DNA of 52,767 nucleotides from Phoronis australis (Eukaryota; Phoronida; Phoronidae): contig NMRA01000417.1 of the NCBI GenBank assembly GCA_002633005.1, forward strand, positions 22,271 to 75,037, in the 5' to 3' direction. The position numbers were made by a program, and so were the translations under genes. The notes beneath the pieces were generated by a model. It saw only the letters and a list, made by a program, of their open reading frames with translations. It made no database searches and had not been told where the DNA came from. This document shows positions 46,900 through 52,767 of this stretch, piece by piece; within the stretch, counting starts at the first letter, position 1; the number at the start of each line of letters is the position of its first letter.

Positions 46900-47090
46900 T
46901 TATGACGTGGTCATATACATCTTCAGTACTCAGTCCTTTCTGTTTATGTTATGACTAGGTCATCAGCACTCAGTCCTTTCTGTCGATTTTATGATTTGGT
47001 CATGTACATCAGCACTCAGTCCTTTCTGTTGATGTTATGACTTGGCCATGACAGCACTCAGTTTACTCTGTTATAGCTCTGACACGGTCA
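46900..47090. repeat. Intronic minisatellite, 40-46 bp unit, about four copies
   Basis: CACTCAGTCCTTTCTGT...TTATGACTTGGTCATG is repeated with CAGTCCTTTC at 46931, 46971 and 47017 and a diverged CAGTTTACTC at about 47058. It ends roughly 95 bases before the exon 2 acceptor. Confidence 0.85.
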
Positions 47091-47184
47091 TTTGTTGCAC
47101 CAATCAGTCTGTGAAGTGATAAAAAAGGCAACCACAGGCAAACACTGGCGTTTGAACTCTACATGCTATCTTTTCTATTTACAG

Positions 47185-47356
47185 TGTCTAGACTCTAAGT
47201 CAATCTACCAGCTACACAACATCTCGGAAACAACCTCTGTGAACAGCTCCACCTTTAGGGAGATCTGTCCAACGTTGCTGTACCAGGCTCAGAATAAAGA
47301 CACCTGTCAGAACTACTCGTCCCATGTCGCTCAAGAAAAGGACAATAAATCCAAAG
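47185..47356 (+). CDS. SLC39 (ZIP, LIV-1-type) metal transporter, second coding exon
   Basis: Acceptor TTTTCTATTTACAG ends at 47184; donor AAAG|GTATTT is at 47356/47357. The exon keeps the frame of the first coding exon (phase 0 in, phase 1 out) and adds 57 codons: CLDSKSIYQLHNIS, then STFREICPTLLYQ, then KDTCQNYSS and a charged KDNKSK end. The C-L-x-S start and ICPxLxYQ...C pattern is the second half of the LIV-1 ZIP ectodomain, where the cysteines form disulfides. Several N-glycosylation sequons (NIS, NSS, NYS, NKS) support an extracellular location. The membrane-spanning part with the metal-binding histidines should follow in later exons; I did not find them in the window. Confidence 0.7.
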
Positions 47357-49964
47357 GTATTTATGACCTTATGATGAAAATAATCCTTATTAGTGCAGGT
47401 TAGTCGGATGGTTTTCAGACATTTTAAATAATATTTTCTTACCTTTAGTTTGTGATGTTTCTTGAATATTGACACATATAGACCTTTAAGTGTTGTTGTT
47501 TTACTCTGGTTGGCTGAGAGCTGCCACTGGTACTCACTCTTTATCAAGGTCAGCGTATTGTAAAAAGTTCACCAATGTCAGTGTGCAGTAAAATCTCACC
47601 AATTTTGGGCAAAAATGATAACCCTTATTATTGTTTCTTCATTTTTCAAAGGTTTTAATTGTAGTGATTGCCCACATAACATTAGCTATCATGCCATGAA
47701 CATTCCCACTAAACGAGATAACGTCACAACCCCACTGATCAGGGAAAACTGTGGGGTTTGGCTGATTGAACTAGACTGTATTTATCCACCTTGGCTGTGT
47801 TGCGCTCAGCTCACGATCAAAGGGATCCCGCCTAGCAGCTCTATTCATCGAGTCACCAGCGAGGATAATTGGCCTCGCTCATGCGGATACAATCAGCTGA
47901 TTACAATCTAGCGTATATGACCGTACTTTTTATGAAGAGCGTTTTACGTAGTTTTGAGTGTAATATTTGAAAAGAGGAGAGAAAAAAAAATGTTGGTACA
48001 ATTTTGAACTTTTCAAATCGGCCCAGAATTAGAGATTTAGCAACACAGCAACACTCACGATTACTTTCATTCGGCGTGCACAAATACAATAATATAGGGC
48101 CCAAGTTATTTAGATTTTGGAACACATACGTTGCAATATTCAAAATACGTTTATTATAGCTCTTACAAGCTGTAAAACGACGTTGTTTAATTTCATTGTG
48201 CTCTTTATTTTGTCATCAAATCGGAAATTTCCGAGATGTGATCTGCGGCGTGCGTGTATGTATACAAAACACGGGATCGTTATGTTCCTGAAGTACGAAC
48301 ATTAAGAAACTTTAGCATGCCGTTATTATTGGCAGGGACACAATAAAACGAATTTGGATTTTGCGATAGTCTTGATGCAGGAAGGTGGCTGACTATAGAT
48401 ACCACTGTGTTAGAGTCTTCGTTAGACCCAGAAATTTCACACTTCCCACCTCGTCACCTCGTCCTCAACATGTAGATCGAGCCTAGGACTATTAATGTTT
48501 TACTTCATGGTAGAGCTAACGACCGTCGGCCTGTGTACACAAAATCTGTGAGTTAACTGACACTCACCTTGCACGTTGCAGCCGTTTAAGTGAAAACAAT
48601 CTAATTAACGCCATTTTCTTGCATAATCCTCTGCCTTTTGTAACAAAAGTCTGTCGTAGATGACCTACTCGCGCTCGCTCACTCACTCTCATACGCAGAC
48701 GAACTTCAAAACAAACATCACGTGACAACAACATGTGTATTCATCCAGAGATTTTTTCGTGTTGTGGGGTATGATGTAGCGCAGATTTGGACTTAATCAC
48801 AATTAATCTGGACTCCACATGAACTTAAAAAGTTGTAAAACATAAGGAGGATTTCAGGTAATTTGTTGAGTCGAAACTGTATTTTAAGTTTATTCAAGAA
48901 TTCAAGTTTTCCTGTCGACGATCGCGATTCAGCGACGTATCAGTCGGCAAGTTTTCGCCCTGGGATTTTGGCACAATTTTTGAAAAATGATCATGATTTA
49001 ACAATGGAGTTTGATAGCAATGCACCACAATTTTGTAGAAAGACTGTCATAGGCTACAAATACGTCACAGAGCGTTAATTTGATAAATCGTAGCTTCTGA
49101 TTTGACCCGTTTCGGAAACTGGGTTTCAACTGCCTTAGGCTAGAATAAGCGTCCCCTCCCCGTGAAATGAATTTTTCTAAGCGCCCGGTATACAGCTTTC
49201 CTCCAAGGCTAGGTGATGCTATGACATATTCTTTATTGCTTATACGGATTGTTGCCAGTTTTTCTTGTTTCCATAGCATATTGATGGCGGAAATGAAAAT
49301 GTTGCAAATTTGAATTTTATTGTTTGCATAATCCAGAAAATCAGAGGTCGGTAAACCAAGTTTTTTAAAATATTTTCGGTGAAAGGCTAGCAGAAGATGT
49401 CCACTCTTTCAAAATTGCCATGAAGGTATTAATTATTCCATGCAGCATTATTTAACTGGTCTTGGGTAATTATCATTTTATGGCCTGGTCATCCATTCAG
49501 CGAAAAGTAGTTCCATAGGTGGCTTATCAGCCAATTATTCACGCATGCTGACTCACAACAGAATTCTGATAAGAGTGAAGGTTTATAAATGCAGTGTTCC
49601 AGATATTTTTTGTGGTAGTGGATGTGTTCATGACATGATGGCATGGAACTTAAGAATGATGAAGCATTTTTTAGAACTATATATTTCATAGAAAAAATGA
49701 TAATATAAAATTTCACTAGTGTCCTAAATTGATGAGATTTTACCGTAGCTAATCTATTGATTTCAAAGTTGCTTCAAAGTGATGCTCTGCAAGGGACAAG
49801 GTTGCCGCCATTACATGGTTGACCTTCAAATGACTGTGACCGACCAAGCGGTCCAAAATTAACCTGTCTACCCCGTGCGGTTCAGGGGAAGAGATTACTG
49901 CATATTTTTAGATATCTTTTTGCTGTTAAATAGTATGAGTCGACTGCACAGACGTGTTTCAGGT
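47357..49964 (+). other. Downstream intronic sequence, no further exon recognised
   Basis: The open frame at 47615-47911 includes NCSDCPHNISYH and GVWLIELDCIYPPWLCC, but it cannot be spliced in phase 1 at the obvious AG sites without meeting stops, and I do not recognise it. The remainder shows no ZIP membrane-domain motif. Confidence 0.4.
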
Positions 49965-49985
49965 CCCCAGGACAGTGCTAGAGGT
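49965..49985 (+). CDS. Possible 21-nt micro-exon of the SLC39-like gene
   Basis: GTGTTTCAG| precedes GTCCCCAGGACAGTGCTAGAG and |GTAAGTTTTT follows, a consensus donor. The length is a multiple of three, it accepts the phase left by the second exon, and it would add GPQDSAR. The pyrimidine tract is short and there is no protein-level support, so this may be chance. Confidence 0.25.
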
Positions 49986-52085
49986 AAGTTTTTAGTGAGC
50001 ACATATTGCAAAACCGCTTGCACATCCTACCATTCACCAAACTGCGCTTACTCACCTGTGTGTGGTTTCTGTCCTTGATAGTGCGTGTCTGTCATATAAC
50101 GTTATTTCATGTGAACTAGCTAATGTCGGGTGTGTTAAAGTTGTGAAACCTTTAATAATTTTGTGGTGTGTTTACTTGACACAACAAGGTGAAAGTGTTC
50201 GAACAGACACTGGTTTGTGTGAGCACACTATTTCAAAGGAATGTTATAATATCAAAAGTTTTAATTGGTGCCTTTTTGCAATGGAGATAATTGCTGTAAA
50301 CTTCATACCACTTTGCGTTGTGTCAAGCATTTGTTACACTGGTAGTTAAGCTGTGTGAGTGTGGACAGTTAACATCACAGTTTCACTATTGCTTTTTATA
50401 GCTATTAATATATTAAAAACAAATTATGATTTACCATCATGAAAAATGTTTGTGCTGCGTCAACGCGCAATTTGTCAAGGGTATCACTAAGACACTTCAG
50501 CCATTAACAGGCAAATGTAGGTGAGTTTGGAATAAAAGTGCGCAGAAACGATATGCCTAATGTAATGGTATAAAAACACTTTAAAACTTTGTACTTCAAG
50601 CTCCAACCCTTCGTCAGTGGTAGGTAAAACAAAAATGATGTTAGGTGAAACAGCAGGGGTATTATGTTACTCAATGCATATGTTACTGTGTACTTGATGT
50701 TTAGGGAAGACTTCTCTGAATGGACATAAGCAGAACCATGTGGAAGAATCTGGGTACTTTTGGCAGCCTTGAATTTCACTGCGGAAAGTGAATGTTACGA
50801 GCACATATGTGAGCTTCAGTCATATGACAAGTCATGTGACTTTGAAACAGGAGAACGACTGAAGTGCGCAGAAAAAGTTCACCTCTGTGGATAAATTTGA
50901 GGCTATAAAAACTTGGAGGTACCCATTGGGAGAAAACTTTTGTGTTTACTGTGCTGTGAAGGAAACACACATTTAGAAAAAGACCTGTCATGATAAAATA
51001 CTCTTGATTGTATTTCATTTTCCAATTATGGCTCTTACGAATTTGATATTTAAGGCCCCATTTATATGCAGCACTTTTACACCTGTATGTAACTATACAA
51101 CATGTGCAAACCTACACCTGGTGTGTAAATTACATCGTGTTCTTATAGGGGAAAAGAAAAGCAATGTTTGTGCACAGTATTCTATACATTTTGCAGCGAA
51201 GTCTACACAAGGAACATGTGCTAAAAAAGAGAGGATTCTTCTAAAACTATTGCCTTGTATCTGGGTAGCTTTGAGTCTTGGGTATCTAATCCTGTGGGCA
51301 AGTATGGATATATTCAGAAATGTTGACGGACTGGTGGCAAAACACATTTAATAATGAAAATTTTAACAAAAATTGTCAAAGATTTCCTTCAAGAGGCTTA
51401 CTCATTTTGTTAAATATTCCTCAAAGGTATTACAAACAAATAAGACAAGCTATCTGTCAGGTGGCAGCCAAGTCGTAATGATTTGGCCATTGCACTGCTG
51501 GTAACCTAGCAGAGTTACGAAAGCAAGCGTTTTCCTTTTCTCAGCTAATGTTTAATGCCAAGTTTCTGGCCTTTGAAGCTCTTCTGAAAATGAAGAAAAT
51601 GGAGTGGGTCAGGTTTGACGACAATTTTATAGACTAAATGGGAAGTGATTGCCACGAATGGTGGTCAGTAGTTCCTTTTAGCTGAGTAAGTCCAGATAAT
51701 ATGGCCTCTGCTTTGTCCTACCAGGATATGGCAGTCCTGGTATATTCAGAGTATATCCTTATTCAGTGGGTAATTTTAGCGCGAATGCAGGTTCCCTCAG
51801 ACAAGTGGATATTGGAAAATTCTGGTTGGTAATGACATATCTTAACCTTGCTTTCTGGATTCTAGAGTACAAGAACAACATGTCTCCAGTATTCAATTAT
51901 TTTTTGTTGTGTGGTTACTGGTACTGATTTTAGACACAGGATATGCTGGCTTTTGGAAATAATGCGATCAAAGTGATCTATGGTCTTTGCTAAGTGGTCC
52001 AAAAAGCTGATTTGTCCTGATTAAGTTATAAGTATGCCTGTTGTTTCTCTTAACAATGGTGCATATCTAGTGCAACTATGGCATA
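49986..52085 (+). other. Unassigned sequence, probably intronic
   Basis: Open frames at 50062-50349 and 51004-51351 (plus) are up to 115 codons; the latter ends in a hydrophobic stretch (LPCIWVALSLGYLILWASM) but resembles no ZIP segment and lacks splice context. Nothing else is recognised. Confidence 0.35.
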
Positions 52086-52090
52086 CAAAA

Positions 52091-52101
52091 GCAGCATCAG
52101 T

Positions 52102-52135
<34 letters not shown>

Positions 52136-52160
52136 GAAGCAGAAGCAGAAGCAGAAGCAT
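52091..52160. repeat. CAG/AGC trinucleotide microsatellite passing into GAAGCA hexamers
   Basis: A run of AGC units with single-base interruptions (AGCATCAGT, AGCAAC) is followed by about four GAAGCA units. Total length is about 70 bases. Confidence 0.95.
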
Positions 52161-52767
52161 TTCAATAAAAGACTATATCAAACCTCACATGACAACAGAG
52201 GATCTTTTGGACATTTAAAGGGAAGTGGTGTTGCTTTAAGAATATTGATGAGACGACAGAAATAGTTTTGGCCTTTTTTGGTGGAGTAACCTTACTTTTA
52301 CACTGAAGAGTTAATTTAAATCGCGTTTATGTCCACCAGGTGTATATTTGCACATGTGTTTATTTACATTTACGGTAAAGTCGCGTGATTTTCGGACACT
52401 GAAAATTAATTCCAATAGAAAAAATTCATTCTTGGACGAATCTCGCGAAATATCATTTTGTGGTGTCCGAATTTGGCGGACCTCCAAATTCCACTAGTGT
52501 CCGAATTTCGTGGGTGTACATTATTTCGATGAGCGGTCGTAGTATCAACAACGCTGGCTCGGTCATTTGATAGCAGTATAATTGCAGGTAAATGAGACTC
52601 AAATGGTCTGAGCGATTAATTTTTGAAAATCTGGCTTTCCCAATAAGAAATGTGCGCCGTCGACGCACAAAGACCGTTCCCAACAAGTGTTGGTTCTTCT
52701 TTTCAAAGATGTGCTTTCTCAATATGAAATATTCGGCTTGCATTGCCGATGCTCAAAAACCGTTCTC
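52161..52767. other. Unassigned sequence at the right edge
   Basis: No exon or element is recognised. TTCGGACACTGAAAATTA at about 52395 and GTGTCCGAATTTCG at about 52498 are partly complementary, hinting at a small inverted repeat. Confidence 0.35.

Larger units (their letters stand above)
42109..47184 (+). other. Intron 1 of the SLC39-like gene, filled with nested repeats
   Basis: It starts GTATGT and ends CTTTTCTATTTACAG, joins exons in phase 0, and is about 5.1 kb. It contains satellite-like units, a 319-bp duplication, two nested TTAA elements, a short CAGGG element and a minisatellite just before the acceptor. A single N is at 42817. Confidence 0.65.

Noticed and set aside
47615-47911. 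98-codon frame with many cysteines as a third SLC39-like exon
   Set aside because: It does not splice in the required phase at visible AG sites and lacks any ZIP motif.
51004-51351. 115-codon frame with a hydrophobic C-terminal stretch as a ZIP membrane segment
   Set aside because: None of the ZIP histidine or EVWGYG-type motifs are present, and there are no convincing splice sites.

Overview
This 52.8 kb window is AT-rich, non-bacterial DNA. The only convincing host gene is split by introns, the small open frames show no operon logic, and most of the sequence is mobile-element debris: Penelope-like, Ty3/gypsy and LINE retroelements, several terminal-inverted-repeat DNA elements, and satellites. 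The element mix and the SLC39-type zinc-transporter exons fit a marine invertebrate, possibly a deuterostome such as a hemichordate, lancelet or echinoderm. I cannot fix the species from sequence alone. One 183-base N gap and two single Ns mark a draft assembly.

Layout. Positions 1-719 (minus) hold an open Penelope-like reverse transcriptase fragment running off the left edge. 3266-4387 is an element with 22-bp inverted repeats. 10.4-17.0 kb carries copies of a composite dispersed repeat with YY1-like and NRF1-like motifs, the 3' end of a LINE, an assembly gap, and a satellite whose ~150-bp subunits each carry a CTCF-like motif. 17190-19379 is a CAGGG-ended, hAT-like element with a 5-bp target duplication. 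19.6-23.3 kb (minus) is a decayed gypsy element joined to the tail of a Penelope-like element that retains a hammerhead-ribozyme-like motif. 24.0-32.7 kb is an array of the composite repeat, broken by a 4-kb long-TIR transposon with a decayed transposon-type gene and by a TTAA-flanked element. 33.3-34.7 and 43.3-46.4 kb hold more copies of the TTAA family, one nested inside another. 34997-35489 is a second CAGGG element. 36200-40578 is a ~2.2-kb direct duplication joined at a single N, probably two haplotypes placed in tandem.

The host gene lies on the plus strand at about 41.8 kb to beyond the right edge. A first coding exon (41813-42108) and a second (47185-47356) splice in frame and encode a signal peptide plus a cysteine-containing ectodomain typical of LIV-1-type ZIP (SLC39) metal transporters. 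The 5.1-kb intron between them is filled with nested transposons. The membrane domain is not visible here. A possible 21-nt micro-exon lies at 49965-49985.

The most interesting observations are the hammerhead-like motif in the Penelope relic, the 4-kb TIR element with its non-DDE-looking gene, the self-nested TTAA family, and the satellite and dispersed repeats that carry arrays of insulator-like and promoter-like motifs. All calls come from reading the sequence; none was checked against a database.
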